A DNA stretch of 9,594 bases from NCBI GenBank assembly GCA_012521935.1, contig JAAYLJ010000102.1:1-9594 (forward strand). The letters are read 5' to 3'. The stretch's first letter is position 1; every line of letters begins with the position of its first letter. Below are positions 1 to 6,548 of this stretch, one piece after another. This stretch comes from Campylobacteraceae bacterium. GTDB taxonomy: Bacteria > Campylobacterota > Campylobacteria > Campylobacterales > Campylobacteraceae. The position numbers and the translations under genes were made by a program. The notes under the pieces are model-generated. The model was not told the DNA's origin. It ran no database searches and saw nothing but the letters and a program-made list of their open reading frames with translations.

Positions 1-2
1 AA

Positions 3-92
3 TGGCGGACAGAGAGGGATTTGAACCCTCGAAGCCCGTAAAGACTTGCACCCTTAGCAGGGGTGTGGTTTCAGCCACTCACCCATCTGTCC
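3..92 (-). tRNA. tRNA-Ser (anticodon GCU)
   Basis: Read on the minus strand this folds as a class II tRNA. The 7-bp acceptor stem pairs GGACAGA (86-92) with TCTGTCC (7-13). It is followed by a G discriminator (6) and a genome-encoded CCA (3-5). The T arm is GAGGG-TTCAAAT-CCCTC (14-30). The anticodon loop CTGCTAA sits in an ACACCC/GGGTGT stem, with anticodon GCT at 56-58, so it decodes AGC/AGU serine codons. A long variable arm lies between the anticodon and T arms, as expected for serine tRNAs. It is co-directional with, and downstream of, the pyrF operon. The sequence beyond its 3' end is outside the window, so no terminator can be judged. Confidence 0.96.
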
Positions 93-108
93 TGATTTTT
101 AGAGGGTA

Positions 109-114
109 ATTGTA
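109..114 (-). promoter_or_regulatory. Candidate -10 element for tRNA-Ser
   Basis: On the minus strand TACAAT (5 of 6 matches to TATAAT) lies in a TATATACAAT run, 16 nt before the mature tRNA 5' end. This would give a transcript start near 102 and a short leader. There is no clear -35 box, which is normal for Campylobacterota sigma-70 promoters. The tRNA might instead be transcribed by read-through from the pyrF operon. Confidence 0.4.
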
Positions 115-161
115 TATAAAACTTACTAATAAACGCCTTAAACACTTACCCTGAGGCTTGC

Positions 162-308
162 TTACAAAGCAAAAGTATGATTTTTATCTTCCGCTAGTTT
201 TAGCAACTTTTCAAGCTTCTTGCTCTCTTTGTTTTCACTCTCTTTTAAAGCTTTTATCTTATTTTTGAGCCTTTCAATAAGCTCATTTTTAGGCATTAAG
301 TAGTGCAT
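162..308 (-). CDS. Small Lys/Leu/Glu-rich protein of unknown function, 48 aa
   Basis: A short ORF, ATG at 308-306 and TAA at 164-162, encodes 48 residues beginning MHYLMPKNELIERLKNK and ending DKNHTFAL. I do not recognise the family. Support for a real gene is the AAGGAG Shine-Dalgarno exactly 5 nt before the ATG, its place 34 nt after the pyrF stop on the same strand, and its composition. Residues 8-42 have a repeating Leu/Ile spacing with many Lys and Glu, predicting one charged amphipathic helix. There is no membrane segment or signal peptide. A second ATG at codon 5 is 17 nt from the Shine-Dalgarno, so the first is preferred. It is likely the last gene of the pyrF operon. Confidence 0.6.
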   Translation of the reverse strand: MHYLMPKNELIERLKNKIKALKESENKESKKLEKLLKLAEDKNHTFAL

Positions 309-313
309 TTTTA

Positions 314-319
314 CTCCTT
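314..319 (-). promoter_or_regulatory. Ribosome binding site AAGGAG of the 48-aa ORF
   Basis: On the minus strand AAGGAG is followed by TAAAA and then ATG. This is near-ideal in sequence and spacing, and it fixes the start of the small ORF at 308. The pyrF start, by comparison, has only a weak AGAG-type site. Confidence 0.65.
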
Positions 320-342
320 TTTTAAATCAAAAAGAGCAAAAA

Positions 343-1038
343 CTATTCCATATTTCTCATCTCATCTAAAACTTTTTTCGTAATCTCTCTTGGATTTAAA
401 GCTCTATATATAGGCCTTCCTATTACTAAAAAATCACTCTTTTCTTTTTTTGCATCTTTTAGATTTGCAACCCTTTTTTGATCATCTTTTGGTGATTCAA
501 AAGGCCTAATACCAGGGGTTAATGTAAGAAAACTACTGCTAGTTTGTCTCTTTATTAAAGAACTCTCATATACTGAACAAACTACCCCATTAAGCTTGCT
601 TTCATACGCATCTTTTGCAAATTGCGCTGCTTTAGACTCGATGGAAGAGTTATAAATTTTTCTAAAACCATCTTCATCAAAGCTTGTAAGCGCTGTAACA
701 GCCAAAACAAGTGGTTTTGCTTTCATCTCACCCACCCTATCCATCACCGCTTCCATAGCCTCTTTTCCAGCACTTGCATGGACATTAAACATATCAATTC
801 CAAGCTCACCAATGGACTGCGCGGCATCGGCCATTGTGTTTGGAATGTCATAAAGTTTTAAATCTAAAAAAATCTTAAATTCACTGCTTATTTTTTGTAA
901 AGATTTTACAAACTCTCCGCCACCCTTTATATAAGCTCTCAAGCCCACTTTTAACCAAATATCCAAACCTTTTAACTCATTTGCTAAAGCAATATTTTCT
1001 TCTAAAGAGGGCAAATCAAGCGCTACGCAAAGCTTCAT
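343..1038 (-). CDS. pyrF: Orotidine 5'-phosphate decarboxylase
   Basis: Catalyses the last step of de novo pyrimidine synthesis, OMP to UMP plus CO2, in the cytoplasm. At 231 aa it is the normal length for the bacterial single-domain TIM-barrel enzyme. The catalytic signature FLDLKLYDIPNT (57-68) supplies Asp59, Lys61 and Asp64. Asp8 and Lys30 fit the ribose and substrate contacts. TPGIRP (174-179) and the IGRPI segment (206-210) form the phosphate-binding end. The start ATG overlaps the nusB stop in an ATGA (1035-1038), so it is probably translated by coupling to nusB. It ends with TAG 34 nt before the small ORF. No key residue is missing. Confidence 0.97.
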   Translation of the reverse strand: MKLCVALDLPSLEENIALANELKGLDIWLKVGLRAYIKGGGEFVKSLQKISSEFKIFLDLKLYDIPNTMADAAQSIGELGIDMFNVHASAGKEAMEAVMDRVGEMKAKPLVLAVTALTSFDEDGFRKIYNSSIESKAAQFAKDAYESKLNGVVCSVYESSLIKRQTSSSFLTLTPGIRPFESPKDDQKRVANLKDAKKEKSDFLVIGRPIYRALNPREITKKVLDEMRNME

Positions 1039-1436
1039 TTTTCACTCTTTCTAAGTGCATCTAACACCCCATTTATAAACTTTGGGGAAGTCTCGCTACA
1101 AAGAGTTTTTGCAAGTTCAATTGCTTCATTGATGACAACCGCATTATCAGTTTTGCTAAAAAGCATTTCATATGCCCCAAGCCTTAATATAGACCTTTCA
1201 ATATTGCCCAAACTTTTTAAATCCCACTCTTTTAAGTGTTCATTTAAAGCTTCATCTATCTTGTCTAAATTTTCTCGCACCCCTTCAAAAAGAGCTAGAG
1301 CAAACTTTTTTTGTCTATTTCTAATCTTTTTTTCTTCTAAAATATCATCTAAAAAACTCTGGATTTCGCTGTTTCCAATGTCCATTGCATACAAAAGTCC
1401 GACTATGCTCTCTCTTACTTGATGTCTTGTAGCCAC
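1035..1436 (-). CDS. nusB: Transcription antitermination factor NusB
   Basis: NusB binds boxA RNA with NusE (S10) and takes part in rRNA antitermination complexes. The 133-aa protein is all helical and of family length. The N-terminal TRHQVRESIVGLLYAMD (3-19) corresponds to the Arg-rich RNA-binding helix. The C-terminal half has the family pattern IERSILRLGAYEML (79-92), VINEAIELAK (101-110) and FINGVLDAL (120-128). The start is GTG (1436-1434), preceded by AGGA, which overlaps the TAG stop of ribH and leaves a 9-nt gap. The stop overlaps the pyrF start by ATGA. The ribH-nusB pairing is common in bacteria. Confidence 0.96.
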   Translation of the reverse strand: MATRHQVRESIVGLLYAMDIGNSEIQSFLDDILEEKKIRNRQKKFALALFEGVRENLDKIDEALNEHLKEWDLKSLGNIERSILRLGAYEMLFSKTDNAVVINEAIELAKTLCSETSPKFINGVLDALRKSEK

Positions 1437-1445
1437 TATATTTTC

Positions 1446-1910
1446 CTAAAATTTGCTATATAAACTTACTAACTCTATCAAGCTAGTCATGGCTTCAAAG
1501 CCCTTGTTTCCAGCCTTACTTCCAGCTCTTTCTATGGCTTGTTCTAAACTATCAACCGTCAAAACCCCATAAGTTACTGGTTTGCCATATTTAAGCGCAG
1601 TTGATGCCACTCCTTTTGTAGCTTCTGCTGCTACATAATCAAAATGGGGAGTCGCGCCTCTAATTACTGCTCCAACGCAGCACACTGCATCATATTTTCC
1701 TGAGCTTAAAACTTTTTCTAGTGCCAAAGGTATCTCAAATGCTCCTGGTACTAAGACTAGCTCCAAGTTTTTTTCATCTCCGCCATGTCTTAAAAATGCG
1801 TCTTTAGCGCCCTCAACAAGTCTATCTGTGATTATGTGATTAAATCTTGCATTTATTATTGCAATCTTTTCACTTCCATTTAATGATAACTTACCCTCAA
1901 CTATCTTCAT
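1446..1910 (-). CDS. ribH: 6,7-dimethyl-8-ribityllumazine synthase
   Basis: The penultimate enzyme of riboflavin synthesis, joining 3,4-dihydroxybutanone 4-phosphate to the ribityl-aminopyrimidine. It forms icosahedral or pentameric shells in the cytoplasm. Its 154 aa match the family. Visible motifs are ARFN (21-24, with stacking Phe23), PGAFEIP (55-61), and GAVIRGATPHFDYV (80-93) carrying the catalytic His89. The C-terminal GVLTVDSLEQAIERAG (115-130) carries the phosphate-binding Arg128. The start ATG lies inside the end of kdsA (14-bp overlap), with GGGA upstream as its ribosome binding site. No FMN riboswitch or other rib gene is present in the window. Confidence 0.97.
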   Translation of the reverse strand: MKIVEGKLSLNGSEKIAIINARFNHIITDRLVEGAKDAFLRHGGDEKNLELVLVPGAFEIPLALEKVLSSGKYDAVCCVGAVIRGATPHFDYVAAEATKGVASTALKYGKPVTYGVLTVDSLEQAIERAGSKAGNKGFEAMTSLIELVSLYSKF

Positions 1911-2715
1911 TTTTCATCCCTTTTAATGAATTTTCTATGGCAAATATTTGCCCAATCACTTCATCTAACTCTAAAAGATTTAGCATATTTGGCCCATCAC
2001 ACAAAGCTTCGCATGGATTTGTGTGAGTTTCAAAAAAGAATCCATCCACCCCAACAGCAGCCGCAGCTCTTGCAAGTGGAGCTACAAATTCCCTTTGTCC
2101 TCCGCTGCTTCCTCCCATAGTTCCAGGCATTTGCACTGAATGAGTTGCGTCAAAAACAACTGGGGCAAACTCTCTCATAATCTTAAGAGCTCTCATATCT
2201 ACAACCAAGTTTCCATACCCAAAAGTAGTCCCTCTCTCACAAAGCCAAACCCCATTTTTCTTAGCAATTTCTCGCCCCTCTTCTTCCACACCTGTAGTTT
2301 CTAAAACTTTTTTTACTGAGTATCTCATGTCGTGTGGGTTTAAAAACTGCCCTTTTTTTATATTTACAATGGATTTAGTCTTAGCAGCAGCTACTAGCAA
2401 GTCAGTTTGTCTTGATAAGAATGCTGGTATTTGCAAAATATCTGCTACTTCTGAAACTGGTTTTGCTTGAGTAAAATCATGAATATCAGTTAAAATCTTA
2501 AATCCAAACTCATCTTTCACTCTTTGGAGCATCTTCAAGCCTTCATCTAGTCCAACTCCTCTATAACTTGTAAGGCTTGTTCTATTTGCTTTATCAAAAC
2601 TAGATTTAAAATAAAACTCTATATTTGGATTTTTCTCATACTTTTCTAGCCTTTTTGCCACTTCCATCAAAAGTTTTTCACTCTCAATAACGCAAGGCCC
2701 AGCTATTAAAATCAT
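1897..2715 (-). CDS. kdsA: 3-deoxy-D-manno-octulosonate 8-phosphate synthase (metal-dependent type)
   Basis: Condenses PEP with arabinose 5-phosphate to Kdo-8-phosphate, the first committed step to the Kdo of LPS inner core. 272 aa, full length. Motifs in order: IAGPCVIES (4-12), FKSSFDKANRTS (36-47), ILTDIHD (74-80), LQIPAFLSRQTDLL (94-107), NIKKGQFLNP (118-127), CERGTTFGYGNL (159-170), FDATHSVQMPG (188-198), FFETHTNPCEALCDGPN (227-243). Cys8, His192, Glu229 and Asp240 fit the metal-ligand set of the Aquifex-type enzyme, and the 37 and 11 residue spacings agree with it. The E. coli enzyme has Asn in place of this Cys. The start overlaps the transporter stop by ATGA, with AAGGA upstream. Confidence 0.97.
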   Translation of the reverse strand: MILIAGPCVIESEKLLMEVAKRLEKYEKNPNIEFYFKSSFDKANRTSLTSYRGVGLDEGLKMLQRVKDEFGFKILTDIHDFTQAKPVSEVADILQIPAFLSRQTDLLVAAAKTKSIVNIKKGQFLNPHDMRYSVKKVLETTGVEEEGREIAKKNGVWLCERGTTFGYGNLVVDMRALKIMREFAPVVFDATHSVQMPGTMGGSSGGQREFVAPLARAAAAVGVDGFFFETHTNPCEALCDGPNMLNLLELDEVIGQIFAIENSLKGMKNEDS

Positions 2716-3602
2716 ACTTTTTCCTTAGCTACTAAAATTCCGCCCATTACAACTAGCATTATACCAAACAAGCCAGCTACATTTGGAAAACTATCACCAA
2801 GCATTATCCCAAAAAATAGTGAAAAAAGTATGTTTGTGTAGCTCACTGCCCCAGCTATCCCAGCTCTAGTTGCACCATAAGCTTTTGTCATATAGGTTTG
2901 AGCTAGGGTTGAGAATATCCCAAGCCCCAATATATAGAGCCATTCACTACTTTTTGGCATCACAAATTTACCCAAAATAAAATCTAAATCCCCTGTTGGA
3001 ACAAAGTAACTAATCCCCATAAGAAGTATGGGTCCAGCTGTTCCAGCCCCCATAAATGAGAGAACTATCGCTCTTGTATCATAATATTTTTTAAGCTCCC
3101 TAACGCTAGTGTAAGCTAAAGCTGCGCCAACTCCACTAAAAAGCCCTAAAATATCCGTTTTAGAAAGAGTAATTCCGCTTGGTTGCATTATGAAAACCAC
3201 GCCTATAAACCCTATAAATACTGCAATCCATCCCTTTTTTCCAATAGACTCTTTCAAAAACCAAGCTGCAAAAAGAGCGGTAAATATTGGGGAAGTTCTA
3301 GAAAAAGTCATCGCATCTGCTAGTGAAATATGAGCGATATTATAAAAAAACGCAAGTAGTGATAAAAAACCTATCACTCCTCTAAATATAAGCAAAAAAG
3401 GCTTTCCACCCTTATGTGAAAAAGGGACTTTAGCCAAACTAGCTACTATCAAAATAACGCCTATTACATTTCTAAAAAAAACAACTTCAACTGGCGGCAT
3501 AGATGAGCTTAGAAGCTTTGCAAAAGCTCCCATTAGCGCAAAGAGAAATGAGGCTATTAACATGTACCTCACACCAGGATTTAGTCTATTAAAAAACTGC
3601 AA
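2712..3602 (-). CDS. EamA/DMT-superfamily membrane transporter
   Basis: An inner-membrane protein of 296 aa with about ten hydrophobic helices (roughly 13-31, 38-58, 69-88, 96-116, 123-140, 149-167, 178-200, 220-238, 246-268, 275-293). These form two tandem EamA halves, the usual 10-TM drug/metabolite transporter layout. Family marks include FRNVIG near 43-48, an acidic-basic pair at the end of helix 4 (FLKESIGKKGW, 115-125) and a second-half GIAGAVSYTNILFSLFFG. The substrate cannot be read from sequence. The start chosen is TTG (3602-3600), with AAAGG upstream and NPGVRYML typical of homolog N termini. An internal ATG at codon 14 would cut into helix 1. It is the first gene of the leftward operon and is coupled to kdsA. 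Confidence 0.88.
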   Translation of the reverse strand: MQFFNRLNPGVRYMLIASFLFALMGAFAKLLSSSMPPVEVVFFRNVIGVILIVASLAKVPFSHKGGKPFLLIFRGVIGFLSLLAFFYNIAHISLADAMTFSRTSPIFTALFAAWFLKESIGKKGWIAVFIGFIGVVFIMQPSGITLSKTDILGLFSGVGAALAYTSVRELKKYYDTRAIVLSFMGAGTAGPILLMGISYFVPTGDLDFILGKFVMPKSSEWLYILGLGIFSTLAQTYMTKAYGATRAGIAGAVSYTNILFSLFFGIMLGDSFPNVAGLFGIMLVVMGGILVAKEKV

Positions 3603-3633
3603 TAAACGCCTTTTGGAAAAATTACAACATTTT

Positions 3634-3639
3634 AATATA
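3634..3639 (-). promoter_or_regulatory. Candidate -10 element for the transporter-kdsA-ribH-nusB-pyrF operon
   Basis: On the minus strand TATATT (5 of 6 to TATAAT) lies 31 nt before the TTG start, within an AT-rich stretch. A perfect minus-strand TATAAT also exists at 3661-3666, inside the palindrome, and would give a longer leader of about 50 nt. Either could serve; sequence alone does not decide. Confidence 0.4.
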
Positions 3640-3644
3640 GCTTG

Positions 3645-3653
3645 TGTTAAAAT
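3645..3653 (+). promoter_or_regulatory. Candidate extended -10 promoter of der
   Basis: TGTTAAAAT matches the extended -10 pattern TGnTATAAT at all but one informative base. Extended -10 elements without a conserved -35 are typical of Campylobacterota housekeeping promoters. It predicts a transcript start near 3660 and a leader of about 28 nt to the der ATG. Confidence 0.45.
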
Positions 3654-3654
3654 C

Positions 3655-3671
3655 CTATTTATTATAAATAG
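3655..3671. repeat. 17-bp palindrome in the divergent promoter region
   Basis: CTATTTA-TTA-TAAATAG is a perfect inverted repeat with 7-bp arms and a 3-nt centre. It lies directly after the candidate der -10 and over the expected transcript start, and contains a minus-strand TATAAT. It could be an operator for a dimeric regulator, a weak leader hairpin, or chance in AT-rich DNA. It is not a terminator: no GC-rich stem. Confidence 0.5.
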
Positions 3672-3687
3672 TTATTTTTGGAGAAAA

Positions 3688-5046
3688 ATGAAAACAATCG
3701 CACTGCTAGGCAGACCAAATGTCGGCAAAAGCTCACTTTTTAACCGCTTAGCTAGAAAGCGCATAGCAATCACTTCAGACATTAGTGGAACTACTAGAGA
3801 TACGCAATATCAAGAGATTTTAATAGATGAAAAACCATGTCAAATCATAGATACTGGTGGACTAGATGAAGGAAACTTACTCTTTGATAAGATAAAAGAG
3901 AAGTCCATAGAAACGGCAAATGAAGCAGATATTTTACTATATCTTGTAGATGGAAAATTCTACCCTGATGAAGAGGATCAAAAGCTTTTCTATCAACTCT
4001 CAAAACTAAATAAACCCATTGCTTTAGTGGTAAACAAAGCTGATAATAAGCAAGAGAGGGAGCGCGCATGGGAGTTTGGAAATTTTGGCGTTAAGAATCT
4101 TTTTATTGTCTCAGTCTCTCACAATCACGGCATTGATGATTTAACAAATTGGATATCTTCACTTTTGCCAAAAAATGAGAGTGAAGCCATATTTGAAGAT
4201 AATGAAGAGAGTTTGGAGGATTTTTTATCTGAAGAACTTAGTGAAAATAGCGAAATAAACATTGGGATTATTGGTAGGGTAAATGTGGGAAAAAGCTCTT
4301 TGCTTAACGCTTTAGTTGGAAGAGATAGAGCCATAGTTAGCGAAGTAGCAGGCACAACCATAGATCCAGTTGATGATGTAGTATTTTTTAATGAATATAG
4401 CTTAAACTTTGTTGATACTGCTGGGCTTAGAAGAAGAGGAAAGATTGAGGGGATAGAAAAATATGCTCTAAATAGAACTGAAGCTATCCTAGAAAAGAGT
4501 GATATTGCACTTTTAGTTCTTGACGCATCTACTCCACTTACTGAGCTTGATGAAAGAATTGCTGGATTGGTTGAAAAGTTTAATTTAAGTGTAATCATAG
4601 TTTTAAACAAATGGGACATAGCAAATAAAGAGTTTAAAGAGGCGATTTTAGATGTAAGAGATAGGTTTAAATTCCTCTCATTTGCTCCCATAATCACTGT
4701 TTCTGCGCTATCTAAAAAAAGAGTTGTGAAGATTTTTGACTTGATTGTAAAAGTTTATGAAAACTATAAAAAAAGAGTTCCAACTTCAAAATTAAATACC
4801 CTCATAAAAGAGGCGCAGTTAAAACACCCCATCCCTAGCCAACAAGGAAAACTTGTCAAGATATATTTTGCAACTCAGTTTGATGTTAAGCCTCCCAAAA
4901 TCGCCCTTGTGATGAATAGGCCAAGAGCACTGCATTTTAGCTATAAAAGATATTTGATAAATCATTTAAGAAAAAATATAGACTTTGAAGGCTCGCCAAT
5001 AGTTCTATTTCCTCGAAAAAGAGGGGAAGATGAAGAGTTTGAATAA
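3688..5046 (+). CDS. der: Ribosome assembly GTPase Der (EngA)
   Basis: Essential double GTPase needed for 50S subunit maturation. 452 aa, family length. First G domain: GRPNVGKS (8-15), DTGG (55-58), NKAD (116-119). An acidic linker lies at about 163-188. Second G domain: GRVNVGKS (196-203), DTAG (243-246), NKWD (307-310). A C-terminal KH-like domain (about 355-442) contains RPRALHFSYKRYL and ends with a basic-acidic tail. The frame is open upstream to an ATG at 3562, but that extension runs antisense over the transporter start, lacks a ribosome binding site and precedes the conserved MKTIALLGRPN start. The ATG at 3688 has TTGGAG upstream and is chosen. First gene of the rightward operon. Confidence 0.97.
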   Translation: MKTIALLGRPNVGKSSLFNRLARKRIAITSDISGTTRDTQYQEILIDEKPCQIIDTGGLDEGNLLFDKIKEKSIETANEADILLYLVDGKFYPDEEDQKLFYQLSKLNKPIALVVNKADNKQERERAWEFGNFGVKNLFIVSVSHNHGIDDLTNWISSLLPKNESEAIFEDNEESLEDFLSEELSENSEINIGIIGRVNVGKSSLLNALVGRDRAIVSEVAGTTIDPVDDVVFFNEYSLNFVDTAGLRRRGKIEGIEKYALNRTEAILEKSDIALLVLDASTPLTELDERIAGLVEKFNLSVIIVLNKWDIANKEFKEAILDVRDRFKFLSFAPIITVSALSKKRVVKIFDLIVKVYENYKKRVPTSKLNTLIKEAQLKHPIPSQQGKLVKIYFATQFDVKPPKIALVMNRPRALHFSYKRYLINHLRKNIDFEGSPIVLFPRKRGEDEEFE

Positions 5047-5536
5047 TTATATTTTAATTGGTTTTATGGGAGTTGGCAAAAGTACTATTATGAGACTGCT
5101 TAGCAAAGAGACTAAGCTTTTTGGATTAGATAGTGACGATTTAATTGAAAGTTTTGAACAACAAAAGATAAAGGATATTTTTCAAACAAAAGGTGAGGAT
5201 TATTTTAGAGAGTGCGAAGAAAGAGTCTCAAAATGGCTTAGTCAAAATGTTTCAAACACCATCATAGCTGCTGGTGGTGGATTTTTTATGACGAAATATT
5301 TTAATGAGATTGGAACAGTGATATATTTAAAATCTAGCTTTGAAGCAATTTTAAATAGGATTTCAAAAGATGAACTAACAAAAAGGCCACTTTTAAAAGA
5401 TATAGAAAAAGCCAAAGATCTATTTGAAAAAAGAGAAAAAGAGTACAAAAAAAAGGCTGATTTTACAATAGATATTGAAAACAAAAACCCAAAAGAGGTA
5501 GTTTTAGAGATTGTAAATAAGCTAAAGCTTTTTTAG
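5030..5536 (+). CDS. aroK: Shikimate kinase
   Basis: Phosphorylates shikimate at the 3-hydroxyl with ATP, fifth step of the chorismate pathway to aromatic amino acids. 168 aa, family length. The Walker A loop is GFMGVGKST (11-19). LDSDDLIE (33-40) holds the shikimate and Mg-binding aspartates Asp34 and Asp36. EDYFRECE (56-63) has substrate-binding Arg60; AAGGG (80-84) is the Walker B/substrate loop; KRPLL (118-122) carries lid Arg119; REKEYKKKADF (135-145) is the closing substrate-binding helix. The start overlaps der by 17 bp, with GAGGGG at 5021-5026 as a strong ribosome binding site inside der. It precedes trpS, whose amino acid derives from chorismate, but this alone does not show co-regulation. 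Confidence 0.95.
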   Translation: MKSLNNYILIGFMGVGKSTIMRLLSKETKLFGLDSDDLIESFEQQKIKDIFQTKGEDYFRECEERVSKWLSQNVSNTIIAAGGGFFMTKYFNEIGTVIYLKSSFEAILNRISKDELTKRPLLKDIEKAKDLFEKREKEYKKKADFTIDIENKNPKEVVLEIVNKLKLF

Positions 5537-5537
5537 T

Positions 5538-5543
5538 TATAAT
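5538..5543 (+). promoter_or_regulatory. Candidate internal -10 (TATAAT) upstream of trpS
   Basis: A perfect TATAAT starts 2 nt after the aroK stop and 36 nt before the trpS ATG, giving a predicted transcript start near 5550 and a leader of about 24 nt. There is no TG extension and no clear -35. Such hexamers arise often in AT-rich DNA, but this one is placed in one of the few intergenic gaps of the operon. Confidence 0.4.
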
Positions 5544-5573
5544 CTACCCAATTTACAAACAAAGAGGAGTTTT

Positions 5574-6536
5574 ATGAGAACATTAACTGGATTGCAACCC
5601 TCAGGAGCACTGCATTTAGGGAACTATTTTGGCTCTATCAAACAAATGCTTGATGCTCAAGAAAAAGAGGATCTTTTTATTTTCATAGCAAACTATCATG
5701 CGCTTACCTCCTTAAAAGATGGGGAGCTGTTAAGACAAAATACACTTGACGCGGCTATAAATTTTTTATCTTTAGGAATTGATCCAAACAAGAGCACTTT
5801 TTGGGTTCAATCAGATGTAAAAGAGGTATTAGAACTGTACTGGGTTTTATCAAATGTCACTCCAATGGGACTTTTAGAAAGAGCTCATAGCTACAAAGAT
5901 AAGGTTTCAAAAGGGATTCCTGCAAATCATTCTCTTTTTTCATACCCAGTATTAATGGCAGCGGACATTCTTATGTATCAAACTAATGTTGTACCAGTTG
6001 GAAAAGATCAGGTGCAGCATGTTGAAATAACTAGAGATTTAGCTATTAAGTTTAATAATGAGTATGGGGAGATTTTTACAATCCCAGAATTTAGAACAAG
6101 TGATGAAATTTCAACTGTACCAGGACTTGATGGTGCGAAAATGAGTAAAAGTTACAACAATACAATAGGAATATTTTTAAATGAGAAAGAGTTAAAAAAA
6201 GCTTGCTCTTCCATTGTGACTGATTCAACCCCGCTTGAAGAGCCAAAAGATCCCCATAGTTGCAATGTTTTTGCACTAGCAAAACTCTTTTTAAATGAAG
6301 ATGAACAAGATGAGCTAATTTTAAGATATAAAAGCGGAAAAGAGGGATATGGTCACTTTAAAATGTACTTAAAAGAGTTAATTTGGGATTACTTTGAGCC
6401 ACATAGAAAAAAAAGAGAGTATTACTTAAAAAACAGCAACGAGGTTAAAGATATTTTAAATGAAGGTGCAAAAAAAGCAAGGGTTGTTGCTAGAGAGAGC
6501 ATTGAGAAAGTTAGAGAAGTTGTAGGTATTTTTTAG
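5574..6536 (+). CDS. trpS: Tryptophanyl-tRNA synthetase
   Basis: Class I aminoacyl-tRNA synthetase that charges tRNA-Trp in the cytoplasm. 320 aa, normal for bacterial TrpS. The Rossmann-fold start TGLQPSGALHLGNYFGS (5-21) contains the HIGH-equivalent HLGN (14-17). The tryptophan pocket helix LMAADILMYQTNVVPVGKDQ (127-146) includes Asp131. GAKMSKSYNNTIG (187-199) contains the KMSKS loop (189-193). The C-terminal helical tRNA-binding part runs to the end, with REYYLKN and ARVVARESIEKVRE typical of the family. The start is set by AGGAG 5 nt upstream. The gap to serS is 12 bp. No T-box or trp leader peptide is visible in the 37-nt upstream gap. Confidence 0.97.
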   Translation: MRTLTGLQPSGALHLGNYFGSIKQMLDAQEKEDLFIFIANYHALTSLKDGELLRQNTLDAAINFLSLGIDPNKSTFWVQSDVKEVLELYWVLSNVTPMGLLERAHSYKDKVSKGIPANHSLFSYPVLMAADILMYQTNVVPVGKDQVQHVEITRDLAIKFNNEYGEIFTIPEFRTSDEISTVPGLDGAKMSKSYNNTIGIFLNEKELKKACSSIVTDSTPLEEPKDPHSCNVFALAKLFLNEDEQDELILRYKSGKEGYGHFKMYLKELIWDYFEPHRKKREYYLKNSNEVKDILNEGAKKARVVARESIEKVREVVGIF

Positions 6537-6548
6537 TAGGAGCAAAGG

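Noticed and set aside
158..172. Hairpin TTGCTT-ACA-AAGCAA as a Rho-independent terminator of the pyrF operon
   Set aside because: Only 6 bp and no U tract in the minus-strand direction; it also overlaps the end of the small ORF.
1911..2120. Plus-strand ORF around 1926-2120 and similar short ORFs opposite the leftward genes
   Set aside because: They are out-of-frame shadows of kdsA, nusB and pyrF with no start signals or protein-like features.
3562..3687. 42-codon N-terminal extension of der from an upstream ATG
   Set aside because: It overlaps the divergent transporter start, has no ribosome binding site and precedes the conserved MKTIALLGRPN start, which has its own GGAG.
4125..4697. 190-codon minus-strand ORF antisense to der
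   Set aside because: Serine/leucine-rich shadow of the GTPase coding frame, with no ribosome binding site or recognisable family; der is unambiguous on the other strand.
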